NCBI RefSeq assembly: GCF_016056375.1
Contig: NZ_JAEDAE010000003.1
Span: forward strand, 310,001-374,000
Direction: 5' to 3'
Length of the DNA: 64,000 bases
DNA from: Hymenobacter negativus
GTDB lineage: Bacteria > Bacteroidota > Bacteroidia > Cytophagales > Hymenobacteraceae
The notes below the pieces were generated by a model. The model searched no databases and had not been told where the DNA came from. It saw nothing but the letters and a program-made list of their open reading frames with translations. Below are positions 17,672 to 26,040 of the stretch, one piece after another; within the stretch, counting starts at the first letter, position 1, and the number at the start of each line of letters is the position of its first letter. A program made the position numbers and the translations under genes.

Positions 17672-19111
17672 ATGGACCAGGCCGGACCTTTGCCCGCGTA
17701 CCATCCGCCACTCCCCGTGCCCGAAGCCTCCTCACTCTACCAACGAATCCTCACCTGGCTCGACCAGCGCATCATTCGCCGCCTCTACACCGAGCGGGTG
17801 CGCAAGCTGATTCTGCAAAGCCTGCCGTTCTGGCTGGCCTCGTTTCTGGTGGGATTGATGGCCGTGGGCTACGAAAAGCTGTTTGTGTGGGCCGAGCAGC
17901 TCAGCTTTAGCTGGCTCCGGCAGCAGCCGCTGCTGGCGTTCGGGCTCACGCCGCTGGCCTTTTTGCTGGCCTGGTGGGTGGTGCAGCGGTGGGCCCCGGC
18001 GGCACGGGGCAGCGGCATTCCGCAGGTAATGGCCGGCATCGAGCTGTCGAACCCCATCCACCACACCCGCACGGTACACCTGCTGGGCTTGCGCGTGGCC
18101 ATCGTGAAGGTGCTGAGCAGTGTGGTGCTGCTGCTGGGCGGCGGCGTCATCGGCCGCGAGGGGCCCACTATTCAGATTTCGGCCGCCATTTTCCGGGCCA
18201 TCAACCGACTCCAGCCCGCCAGCTGGCCCCAGCTCTCGCGCCAGATTGCCCTGGTCACGGGCGGCGCGGCCGGGCTGGCCGCAGCTTTCAACACTCCCTT
18301 GGGCGGCATCGTGTTTGTGGTGGAGGAACTGACCCAGATTCACCTGTCGCGCTTCCGCATGGCCGTGTTCACGGCCGTTATCATCGCCGGGCTCACGGCG
18401 CAGCAGTTTTTGGGGCCGTACCTCTACCTCGGCTACCCCAAAATCACCTCGCCCGGCGGCTGGTTCACGGCCACCATCATGCTGGTGGCTGTGCTGTGCG
18501 GGCTGGCCGGGGCCGTGTTTGCCAAAACCCTGCTCTGGTTGGGAAATTTTCGTAAGCGCTTTGTTTCGCTCCCCGCCCAGGCCGGCTGGGTGCTGGGCTG
18601 TGGGCTGCTGTTGGCCGCCCTGGCCTACGCCGTGGGCGCGGATGGCGTGGGCACCGGCAAGCCCATCATCAACCGGTTGCTGTTTCAGAACGATGGCCTC
18701 ACGGCGTGGTACCTGTTCCCGGCGCGCTTTGTGGGCATGGCCCTGAGCTACAGCAGCGGGGGCGCGGGCGGCGTGTTTGCCACTTCGCTCAGCGCCGGAG
18801 CCCTGCTGGGCGATGGCATTGGCCGGGTGCTGGGCGTGGCCGTGCCCGACCGCAACCTGCTCATTCTGGTGAGCATGGTGGGCTTTCTCACGGGCGTGGT
18901 GCGCTCGCCCTTCACGGCCGCCATCCTGGTGCTCGAAATGACGGACCGCCACGGGGCCATCTTCCAGCTGCTGCTCGGCGGCCTGCTGGCCCAGGGCATT
19001 GCCGCCGTGGTCGACCGCCATTCGCTCTACGAACACCTCAAAACCGGCTTCATCCGCGAAACCCTCGACCAGCGCCGCGAACCCGCCACCTCGCTGTTCT
19101 ACGAGATATAA
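17672..19111 (+). CDS. CLC-family chloride/proton antiporter
   Basis: A 479-residue CLC protein with about ten or more membrane helices and no CBS domains. Selectivity-filter motifs are GSGIP (about residues 113-117) and GREGP (161-165), where the glutamate is the external gate. The internal proton glutamate is kept in FVVEEL (E218-E219), a sign of an exchanger, not a channel. The third motif reads GGVFATS where the family usually has GIFAP. The ATG at 17672 was chosen because the frame upstream overlaps the divergent peptidase. Likely role: acid resistance or chloride homeostasis. A strong terminator follows. Confidence 0.92.
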   Translation: MDQAGPLPAYHPPLPVPEASSLYQRILTWLDQRIIRRLYTERVRKLILQSLPFWLASFLVGLMAVGYEKLFVWAEQLSFSWLRQQPLLAFGLTPLAFLLAWWVVQRWAPAARGSGIPQVMAGIELSNPIHHTRTVHLLGLRVAIVKVLSSVVLLLGGGVIGREGPTIQISAAIFRAINRLQPASWPQLSRQIALVTGGAAGLAAAFNTPLGGIVFVVEELTQIHLSRFRMAVFTAVIIAGLTAQQFLGPYLYLGYPKITSPGGWFTATIMLVAVLCGLAGAVFAKTLLWLGNFRKRFVSLPAQAGWVLGCGLLLAALAYAVGADGVGTGKPIINRLLFQNDGLTAWYLFPARFVGMALSYSSGGAGGVFATSLSAGALLGDGIGRVLGVAVPDRNLLILVSMVGFLTGVVRSPFTAAILVLEMTDRHGAIFQLLLGGLLAQGIAAVVDRHSLYEHLKTGFIRETLDQRREPATSLFYEI

Positions 19112-19136
19112 GCGGCCGTTCAGACCCTAAAACCAC

Positions 19137-19185
19137 GCAAACCGTTCGGAATCGGGCACCTGCCCGGCTTCGAACGGTTTTTTGC
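19137..19185 (+). terminator. Rho-independent terminator after CLC gene
   Basis: GCAAACCGTTCG (19137-19148) pairs with CGAACGGTTT and the following T-run (19171-19185); an inner CGGGC/GCCCG pairing extends the stem. The 160 bases after it are AT-rich and hold no recognisable gene. Confidence 0.82.
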
Positions 19186-19349
19186 GTTTCTAAACAGCGG
19201 TTTGTTGAGGTATGATTTTGATTTTTAGTGAATTGAAAGAATGGCATGGTGATGGAAGTTAGTATAGCGTCCCCGGGTCGCTACCGTTCGAAACCGGACA
19301 CCGGCCGTGGGACACTACCTCCATTCTCCACCTTTTTTCGCTTGTTAAC

Positions 19350-19751
19350 ATGAACTTCTCCGCTCACTTCCGCCCCGCCTTTCTCGTCCTGACCGCCATG
19401 GTCAGCTTCGCCGCTCAGGCCCAGCAGCCGCAGCCCGTGCAGGTTACCCAGCCCGATGCCGCCAGCCTGCGCGTTCGCGTCTACAGCGCTTTCAGCCGGC
19501 CCATTTCCATGCGGGTCGAAAACCTGAGCACCGCCACCACCATCCTCAACGAAACCCACCGCTTGCCCGCATACGGTACACGGCTCAAGTTCAACACCCT
19601 GCCCAGCGGCCGCTACGCCCTTACCCTCCGCGTGGGCCCCGACCGCTACCGCTACACCATCCAAGTAGAGAACAAAGCCCCTGGCGCGGCCACCATCGCC
19701 GTGCGCGAAACCACCACGCACCGCGTCGAAAACGGCCTGGCCGCGCTCTAG
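19350..19751 (+). CDS. Hypothetical exported protein
   Basis: A 133-residue protein with a clear signal peptide (residues 1-24, cleaved near AQAQ). The mature part is predicted to be mostly beta-strand, with pairs such as SLRVRVYSAF, SMRVENLST, RYALTLRVG and RYRYTIQVE, consistent with a small beta-sandwich. I do not recognise a named family. No cysteine or catalytic motif is seen, and no sorting domain. Its stop is 14 bases from the stop of the convergent meaB gene. It could be an envelope accessory protein; function is unknown. Confidence 0.7.
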   Translation: MNFSAHFRPAFLVLTAMVSFAAQAQQPQPVQVTQPDAASLRVRVYSAFSRPISMRVENLSTATTILNETHRLPAYGTRLKFNTLPSGRYALTLRVGPDRYRYTIQVENKAPGAATIAVRETTTHRVENGLAAL

Positions 19752-19765
19752 CCGGCCCTGGCCCG

Positions 19766-20803
19766 CTACAGTCCCAGCAACTCCTCGGCCGCCGCGAAGG
19801 GCGTGAGCTGCCCGGTGGCCACGGCCGCCTGCACCGCCGGCAGCCGCTCCCGCACCCTGGCATCGGCATAAAAACGCGATTCCAAGGCTTGCGCGATGCT
19901 TTGGTGCAGCCATTGCAACTGCTGCTGCTGCCGCCGCTGCCCGAAATAGCCACTGGCTCGGGTGGCGGCGGCATAATTTTCGATGACCTCCCACACAGCC
20001 CCGATGCCCGCCCCCTCCACCGCCGAGGTGAGCAGCACCGGCACCACCTGCCCCGACGGCGGCGCCGGAAACAGGTGCAGCGCGCTCTGGTAGTCTACTT
20101 TGGCGCGGCGGGCGGCCTTCTCGTTGCCGTGGTCGGCCTTGGTAATGCACAGGGCATCCGCCATTTCCATGATGCCGCGCTTCACGCCCTGCAGTTCGTC
20201 GCCGGCCCCGGCCAGCATCAGCAGCAGGAAGAAATCGACCAGGCCGTGCACCGTAGTTTCAGACTGGCCCACGCCCACGGTTTCCACGATAATGACGTCG
20301 TGGCCCGCTGCTTCGCACAGCAGCAGGGCCTCGCGCGTGGCCCGCGCCACCCCGCCCAGGCTGCTGCCAGCGGGCGAGGGCCGAATAAATGCGGCCGGCT
20401 GAGCCGAAAGCCAGGGCATCCGGGTTTTGTCGCCCAGAATGCTGCCGCCGCCGCGCTGGCTGCTAGGGTCCACGGCCAGCACGGCCAGCTTCAGGCCCTT
20501 GGTTTCGACCAGAAACCGGCCCAGCGCCTCTATAAACGTGCTTTTACCCACGCCCGGCACCCCCGTGATGCCTACCCGCAGGCTGCGCCCGGTGTGGGGC
20601 AGCACCGCCTGCAGCACCTCCTGGGCCAGGGCGTGGTCGCTGGGCAGCGTGCTTTCGACGAGGGTGATGGCGCGGCCCAGCACCGTGCGGGAGCCGGTCC
20701 GGATACCAGCGGCGTATTCGGCGGCGGAAAGGCGTTTGGGTGGCAATGTTTGGGCGGTTGGCGTTAGCTTGCGAATGCAAAGAACGGGCGTTTCGACAAT
20801 CAA
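19766..20803 (-). CDS. meaB: Methylmalonyl-CoA mutase-associated GTPase MeaB
   Basis: A G3E/SIMIBI-class GTPase that guards and loads adenosylcobalamin into methylmalonyl-CoA mutase. Motifs are the Walker A GVPGVGKST, VLAVDPSSQRGGGSILGDKT (Mg and switch I), VETVGVGQSE (switch II) and the base motif TKAD, in the MeaB/ArgK order, with the C-terminal dimerisation arm (WLHQSIAQALESRF). The start is uncertain: an ATG at 20905 gives 379 residues, longer than the usual 320-345; TTG codons at 20803 and 20746 fit length better and leave room for divergent promoters. I give 20803. Its partner mutase genes lie about 37 kb away, at 57062-61223. Confidence 0.88.
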   Translation of the reverse strand: MIVETPVLCIRKLTPTAQTLPPKRLSAAEYAAGIRTGSRTVLGRAITLVESTLPSDHALAQEVLQAVLPHTGRSLRVGITGVPGVGKSTFIEALGRFLVETKGLKLAVLAVDPSSQRGGGSILGDKTRMPWLSAQPAAFIRPSPAGSSLGGVARATREALLLCEAAGHDVIIVETVGVGQSETTVHGLVDFFLLLMLAGAGDELQGVKRGIMEMADALCITKADHGNEKAARRAKVDYQSALHLFPAPPSGQVVPVLLTSAVEGAGIGAVWEVIENYAAATRASGYFGQRRQQQQLQWLHQSIAQALESRFYADARVRERLPAVQAAVATGQLTPFAAAEELLGL

Positions 20804-20923
20804 TACGGCCACGGGGCGCAAATAGTCGACGCTACCGGCGCGCTGGCCGACTGCGGTTGGGCGAGCGGGCCGGCGCCGAGTTCTTTGTGTCCGCATCTTC
20901 GCCACCCCTTAGCGTAATTCTGC

Positions 20924-22360
20924 ATGAAAGTCCCTTACTGCCTCTTATCCCTGGCCGCCTGGCTGGCCCTGCCCGCCACCGCCTTCGCCCAAAACGAGCT
21001 CAGCAACTTCTCGGCCACGGGCCGGGGCGGCGTTATCAACACCTTCGCCACGGACTATCAGGCCATCGGCATCAACCCCGCCAATCTGGGCCGCAGCACC
21101 AACTTCCGGGTGGCCTTCACCATTGGCGAAGTAGGGGCGGGCATCGGCTCGCAGTCGCTGTCCAAAACCACATTCAAGCACATTCTCTACGACGGCAGCC
21201 AGAGCATTGGGGCGGCAGAGAAAGCCACGCTGGTCGACCAGCTCAGCGGCGACAACGTGCTCAACCTGAACCTCGACACCAACCTGTTCGGCTTCGCCGT
21301 GACGCTGCCCAACGGCCTGGGCGGGCTGGCTTTCAGCAGCCGGCAGCGCATCGGCGGCCACCTGGCCCTCAACCGCAACGCCGCCGACATCATCATCAAC
21401 GGCCAGAACGCCGCCGTGGTGAAGCAGTATTACCCCACGCCCAACACCAGCGGCACGCCCACGCCCACGGCGGCCAATGCGCCGCTCATTTCCACTGTGC
21501 TCGACGGCACCAGCATTCAGGCGGCCGTCACCAACGAGTTTAACGTGGCCTACGGCATTCAGGTGTTTCATAATGATGGCCTTAAGCTGTCGTTGGGCGC
21601 GGGCTACCGTTACATTCAGGGCATCGGCATTGCCGATATCCGGGTGAGCGGCGGCAGCCTGACGGCCTACACGTCGCTCTCGCCAGTGTTCGATGTGGAC
21701 TACGGCGCGCTGGCTACCAATGCGTCCAACTTCAACTACGAGTCGGGCTCGGGCCTGAAACCGGTGGGCCACGGCAACGGCTTCGACGCCGGTTTATCGG
21801 CCGAAATCGGCAAAATCTTCCGCTTCGGCGCGGCCGTCACCGACATGGGCTCGATGACCTGGACCGGCAACGTGCTTGAAGCTTCCGACCAGAAGCTCCA
21901 GCAAACGGCTTCCACCGGCGTGCAGACCTACAACGTGTTCAAGGAAATCAGCTCGCAGTTCGACACCGACAAGCAGAACCTCTTCACCTACACCACCGCC
22001 AAAGAGCGCACGGCCGCCCTGCCCGCCAAGCTGCGCCTGGGTGGCGGCATTCGCATCAACAAATTCTTCGAAGCCGGCCTCGACCTTACCGCGCCCCTCA
22101 ACAAAGTTGCCGGCAACCTCACCACCACTTTCGTGGGCCTCGGCGTCGACTACAAACCCCTCAACTGGCTGAAGCTGAGCAGCGGCTTCACGGGCGGCGC
22201 GGGCTACGGCAAGAGCCTGCCGCTGGGCCTCACCATCGTGTCGCCCATCTGGGAGGCCGGCATCAGCACCCGCGACGTGGTGGGCTTGTTCAGCGAAGAT
22301 TCACCGTATAGCTCGGTGGCCCTTGGCGTACTGCGTTTCAAGATTGGGGCCAGCGAGTAG
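20924..22360 (+). CDS. DUF5723-family outer-membrane protein
   Basis: A 478-residue protein with a signal peptide (residues 1-22, cleaved at AFAQ). The start of the mature part, with ATDYQAIGINPANLG, is the hallmark of the DUF5723 family, whose members are predicted outer-membrane beta-barrels related to the FadL/PorV superfamily. The rest alternates polar and aromatic strand residues and ends with a short barrel strand (LGVLRFKIGASE). Function is unknown. It is divergent from meaB with a very small gap. A family A palindrome follows and separates it from the convergent propeller gene. Confidence 0.82.
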   Translation: MKVPYCLLSLAAWLALPATAFAQNELSNFSATGRGGVINTFATDYQAIGINPANLGRSTNFRVAFTIGEVGAGIGSQSLSKTTFKHILYDGSQSIGAAEKATLVDQLSGDNVLNLNLDTNLFGFAVTLPNGLGGLAFSSRQRIGGHLALNRNAADIIINGQNAAVVKQYYPTPNTSGTPTPTAANAPLISTVLDGTSIQAAVTNEFNVAYGIQVFHNDGLKLSLGAGYRYIQGIGIADIRVSGGSLTAYTSLSPVFDVDYGALATNASNFNYESGSGLKPVGHGNGFDAGLSAEIGKIFRFGAAVTDMGSMTWTGNVLEASDQKLQQTASTGVQTYNVFKEISSQFDTDKQNLFTYTTAKERTAALPAKLRLGGGIRINKFFEAGLDLTAPLNKVAGNLTTTFVGLGVDYKPLNWLKLSSGFTGGAGYGKSLPLGLTIVSPIWEAGISTRDVVGLFSEDSPYSSVALGVLRFKIGASE

Positions 22361-22383
22361 GCCGTTTGTCATGGCGGAGCATT

Positions 22384-22539
22384 TGTCATTGCGAGGCGTA
22401 GCCGAAGCAATCCGTCCTGTCAATACCAGACATTTTCTTTTACCAGAAAGCCCCGGTACCGCACAGTACCGGGGCTTTTTACATCTCAAGGCTTATTACA
22501 TTGTACAGGACGGGTTGCTTCGTTCCGCTCGCAATGACA
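22384..22539. repeat. Dispersed palindrome, family A, copy 2
   Basis: The left end is TGTCATTGCGAG (22384) and the right end CTCGCAATGACA (22539); the right arm is degenerate in the middle. The inner hairpin (AGAAAGCCCCGGTA with TACCGGGGCTTTTT, about 22445-22480) is strong and has T-runs, so it probably terminates both convergent genes flanking it. Confidence 0.85.
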
Positions 22540-22545
22540 GCCGCT

Positions 22546-23640
22546 CTAATTCGGCACCACCACAAAAGCCGGCAGACCCAGCTTGCTGCGGCGGCCACCC
22601 AGCTTCAGGCCTTCGTCCACGTATTTACAGTCCTTGCCCAAGGCATTGGGCTGCTCAATGACGCCGAGGTTGGGGTTGTCCTCGCGGGCCACGTAGATGC
22701 GGCCGTCGGGCCCGAGCTGTAGGGCGCCGATTTTGCGGTTGGCCGACTTGCCGACCAGCGTTTTGCTTTTCGTTTTGAGGTCGAACTGCCAGATTTGGGT
22801 TTCGCCGCCGCCGGTGCCGTTGCAGGTGCCGTACACCTTGCTGCCGTCGGGCGAAAACTCCACGCCATAGGCCTCGGCAAAGGGGCCGAAGCTGCGCGGG
22901 TCGCTCACCTTGCCGGTATTGCGGTCGAAATCATAGATTTCAAACTTGTTGGTTTCGCGCCAGAGCGCGGCCGCCAGGTGCTTGCCGTCGGGCGAGAATT
23001 TGAGCGCGCCAATGGCGTTGCGGCCGGGGCCGGCGTTCATGCTGCCCACGTTGCTCATCAGCGGCTTGGCCGCTACGCCATCGGCCGTGACGAGGTAGCT
23101 CACGAAGGCGTTGGAGTTCCAGCGGTGGGCCACCACCCATACGTCCTTGCCGTTGGCGTGGCGCACGGCGGCCAGCTTTTCGGCCACCGGCTGAATGAGC
23201 AGCAGGTTCACGCGGGGCAGGTCGCCGAAGCCGTCGGCGCGGGTCATGTCCACGATGGAGTAGCGCAGGCCGTTGGGCGTGCCCTGCGGCGCCACCGTAA
23301 AGATGTAGAAGATGTTGCCCGAGCCGGGGTCGGGCACGATGAGGGCCGACTGGGTGCTGCTGCCGCTGCCCATCAGCTGGCGGCCGTTGGGCATGGGCTG
23401 GTGCTTGCGGTTCCATACGGTCTCGCCGTTGGTGTAGAAGAGGAGCTCACCCCTGGAGTTGGTGGCCACGGCGCAGCCCTCGTAGGTGCTCATCTTGCCG
23501 TCGTTCAGCGGCTTGGGGGTGTTGCCGTCGGCGAAAGTCAGGCCGGCTTGCTGGCCGAAATACCAGATATCGGTAGGGCGCTGGGCGCTGGCAGCCAGGG
23601 TGAGCAGCAGCGGCAGCAAGGCAAGAAAAAGGCGTTTCAT
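22546..23640 (-). CDS. Exported WxFG-type beta-propeller protein
   Basis: A 364-residue protein with a signal peptide (residues 1-19, cleaved near ASAQ). The mature start, DIWYFGQQAGLTFADG, is the common first blade of large Bacteroidota propeller proteins that usually carry PKD and gliding-motility sorting domains at the C terminus. Here the protein stops after the last blade (LPAFVVVPN), so it is a stand-alone propeller. Blade motifs such as LKFSPDGKHLA, VEFSPDGSKVY and LQLGPDGRIYVA are present. A surface or periplasmic role is likely, with unknown ligand. Confidence 0.78.
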   Translation of the reverse strand: MKRLFLALLPLLLTLAASAQRPTDIWYFGQQAGLTFADGNTPKPLNDGKMSTYEGCAVATNSRGELLFYTNGETVWNRKHQPMPNGRQLMGSGSSTQSALIVPDPGSGNIFYIFTVAPQGTPNGLRYSIVDMTRADGFGDLPRVNLLLIQPVAEKLAAVRHANGKDVWVVAHRWNSNAFVSYLVTADGVAAKPLMSNVGSMNAGPGRNAIGALKFSPDGKHLAAALWRETNKFEIYDFDRNTGKVSDPRSFGPFAEAYGVEFSPDGSKVYGTCNGTGGGETQIWQFDLKTKSKTLVGKSANRKIGALQLGPDGRIYVAREDNPNLGVIEQPNALGKDCKYVDEGLKLGGRRSKLGLPAFVVVPN

Positions 23641-23701
23641 GAGTAATCGGGGCAATTGGTAATGCGGAGTTAACGAAAAAACCGTGCCGGGTGGTGTAGC
23701 A

Positions 23702-25045
23702 TCATAAGCGGCCCGACAAATCCCCTATTGCCCTGACTGGCCGCGCCAGCAGCAGCCACAGTACGCCCAACAACCCCAGCGGCGGCAGAAAATACAGGAA
23801 ATGCAGCCCCGCCGGGTTGCCCAGCGCCAACGCAAATCCGTTGAGCGGCAGCAGCAAAGGCAACATTAAAACCAGCAGCCCCCACTGCCACCGGCACGAC
23901 AGGAAGCGACTAAAAAGCAGCAGCGGCAGCAGCAGAATGGCATCGTAATACAAGTGGTAAGTGGTGAGTAGCGTGAGTGTACTCAGCACCAGAAACAGGT
24001 ACCAGTCGGCCAGGGGCACCCGCTGCTGCCGCAGCCAGAGCAGCCGCAGCCCGGCTCCCAGCCATAGCACGCTGTGCAGCACCACGTGCCAAGAGCTGCT
24101 GCCGGGGCACAGCCATTCCAGCACGTTGGCCAGCTCCAGGCGCAGCGTCAGGCCCTGGGTGAGGGGGTAGTCAGGGTCGGCGGGGTCGAAGGACTGGGCG
24201 CGTACCTGGGCCAGCAGGTGCTGGTAGGTGGGCAATAAATCGGCTGGATAATTGGCCCAACAGAACGCCACCGTACTCAGCAGCGACCCCACAGCGGCGG
24301 CCACAGCCAGCGTCAGCCACTGCTTTTTCCAGAGAAACCACGCGGCGAAGGGCAGGAGCAGCGTGACTTTGAAGGCAGCAAGGCCCAGCAATACGCCGGT
24401 TGCTATTGGTTGCCAAAGTGGCTTTGTGCCCGCAATTTGTGAGACTGATGCGGCTTCGGAAATAACTGTCGCGGGTTGTTCATTTCTAGTATCGGTGCCA
24501 TTAGCAGCACGCTGCACCCTGCGGCCCAGCGCCAGCGCCCCCACGCCCAGCGCCAACGCCGCAAACGTGGGCTGGCCGGTGAGCAGGGCCGGCACCGTGC
24601 CTTTCAGCGCCACGGCTGCCAGCAGAAACTGCCACCACGGCACCATTTCAGTGTTTTTGATGCGCAGCGCTTTGGGCCACAGCTTTGCCAGCAGCAGCAG
24701 GCTCAGCAGGGCCAGCGCATACCACAGCGGCCACGCCAGCGCATAGGGCAGCCGGCCGATGGTGAGTCCGAATAGCCCCGCCGCCCACGGCGGGTACAGA
24801 AAGGGCAGGTTGGGCAGCCCCGGCTGGGTGCGGCTGCGGATGTTTTCCTGCCGAATGATGCGTTGCCAGCCGCTTTTGAGCGTGGCGTCGGCGTAAGGGT
24901 TCTGGCCTTGGCGCAGCACGGCCTGGCCCACGTAGCAGGTGCGGAAATCCATGGGCCGGTCGGCGTCCGGGCGGGGCTCGCGCAGCACGCGGCTGACGTT
25001 GAACAGGGCAATTAAAACCAGAAAGAGCAGAAATAAGCGCGGCAC
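23702..25045 (-). CDS. GT87/DUF2029-like membrane glycosyltransferase
   Basis: A 447-residue integral membrane protein with about ten helices. The first helix is followed by the family's periplasmic loop DFRTCYVGQAVLRQGQNPYA (about 33-52), where the aspartate corresponds to the likely catalytic residue of GT-C enzymes, and by LPFLYPPWAAGLF, typical of GT87 (DUF2029) mannosyltransferases and arabinofuranosyl-type GT-C proteins. Polyprenyl-phosphate-sugar donors are used in the family. The acceptor is unknown. It lies 61 bases upstream of the propeller gene on the same strand, possibly in one transcript. Confidence 0.75.
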   Translation of the reverse strand: MPRLFLLFLVLIALFNVSRVLREPRPDADRPMDFRTCYVGQAVLRQGQNPYADATLKSGWQRIIRQENIRSRTQPGLPNLPFLYPPWAAGLFGLTIGRLPYALAWPLWYALALLSLLLLAKLWPKALRIKNTEMVPWWQFLLAAVALKGTVPALLTGQPTFAALALGVGALALGRRVQRAANGTDTRNEQPATVISEAASVSQIAGTKPLWQPIATGVLLGLAAFKVTLLLPFAAWFLWKKQWLTLAVAAAVGSLLSTVAFCWANYPADLLPTYQHLLAQVRAQSFDPADPDYPLTQGLTLRLELANVLEWLCPGSSSWHVVLHSVLWLGAGLRLLWLRQQRVPLADWYLFLVLSTLTLLTTYHLYYDAILLLPLLLFSRFLSCRWQWGLLVLMLPLLLPLNGFALALGNPAGLHFLYFLPPLGLLGVLWLLLARPVRAIGDLSGRL

Positions 25046-25101
25046 AGCGGCAAGGTAGCAGCGCGAGCCATAACCGAAATGCTGCCCCGCGAAAGTTCGC
25101 G

Positions 25102-25863
25102 CTACTTCGCGGCCAGCTGCAGCAACTCGGCCGGCTCGTGGTGCTTTTCAAAATACGCGTAGCCCGGCATCAGCCCGCGCCAGAAGGCCAGGTGCGGGCT
25201 GGTGGCGTGCTTCGCCAGCTCTACTTCCGTGAGTGGAAACGGAAAAATGTGCACCGGAATGACCGCCTGCCCGGCGGCCCGGGCCGTAACGGCCAGTAAA
25301 TACACTTCCTCGATGCCGGCATCGGTGATGGGCATGCAGCCGATGCTGGCTTCGCCGCCGTGGATGAAGATGTCGCCGCCGGGGTTGGGCTCGCCCAGCG
25401 CCAAATCGGCCGCGTTGGGGTAGTTGAGGCCCAGCGAGAGGTGGTAATTGCTCTTGGGGTTGAAGCGGTCGATTTCGTAGAAGCCTTCCGGCACCTGGTA
25501 GTCGCCGGCCCGGCGCTTGGGACCGAGCGAGCCCGAAGTGGCTGCCAATGGATATGCGTGGAGCAGCTCAAACGGACCACCGCCTTGGTTGCGCGCCCAC
25601 ACTTCCAGTTCCACCCGGGTTTTCACCAGGCGAAACATGATTTCGAGCCGGCGCGGGTCGAGGTAGTGGGTGCGCAGCAGGTTGGCCACGGCCGGGCCGG
25701 TAGCCGCTTCAGCAGCCCGCACGCGCGGAAACTGCCGCTGCTGCCTCCAGAAATCCGCCGGATTCGCGCCCGGCAGGCCACCGGCGGGCGGGGTGCAGGA
25801 CTGGGCCAGCAGCTGAAAAACGGGCAATACCAACAGCACGCAGCACGAGAGTCGACGCAGCAT
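25102..25863 (-). CDS. YafK-like L,D-transpeptidase family protein
   Basis: A 253-residue exported protein (signal peptide residues 1-20). The YkuD-type catalytic motif is seen as DIFIHGGEASIGCMPIT (about residues 159-175), with the essential histidine and cysteine. The overall form, including LRTHYLDPRRLEIMFRLVKT and the late YAYFEKHHEPAE, is that of YafK/DpaA-like proteins, which in other bacteria cut or release lipoprotein or D-amino-acid links to peptidoglycan. It lies just upstream of the GT87-like gene on the same strand, and divergent from the phosphoesterase lipoprotein. Confidence 0.82.
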   Translation of the reverse strand: MLRRLSCCVLLVLPVFQLLAQSCTPPAGGLPGANPADFWRQQRQFPRVRAAEAATGPAVANLLRTHYLDPRRLEIMFRLVKTRVELEVWARNQGGGPFELLHAYPLAATSGSLGPKRRAGDYQVPEGFYEIDRFNPKSNYHLSLGLNYPNAADLALGEPNPGGDIFIHGGEASIGCMPITDAGIEEVYLLAVTARAAGQAVIPVHIFPFPLTEVELAKHATSPHLAFWRGLMPGYAYFEKHHEPAELLQLAAK

Positions 25864-25991
25864 AAAAAGAACCGTAATGAAGAGGAATGCGGCTACAACG
25901 GCATTCAGGAGTTTCTATTTTATGCCGATGATAAAAGTTCGCGCACCGCATCGGTAACGCCCACTTAATGGGCGCGGCGCGGCCTGCCCGC

Positions 25992-25999
25992 TACCTTCG
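25992..25999 (+). promoter_or_regulatory. Possible -7 box (TACCTTCG)
   Basis: This differs from TAnnTTTG at one base and lies 41 bases before the ATG at 26041. Confidence 0.3.
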
Positions 26000-26040
26000 C
26001 GTTGGCTGGCGCGGGTGTTGCTCCGCTCGGCCGCCCGCTT

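Noticed and set aside
17732..19036. 434-codon open frame on the minus strand
   Set aside because: It is antisense to the CLC gene, His/Gln/Ala-rich with no domain; the CLC frame has all family motifs.
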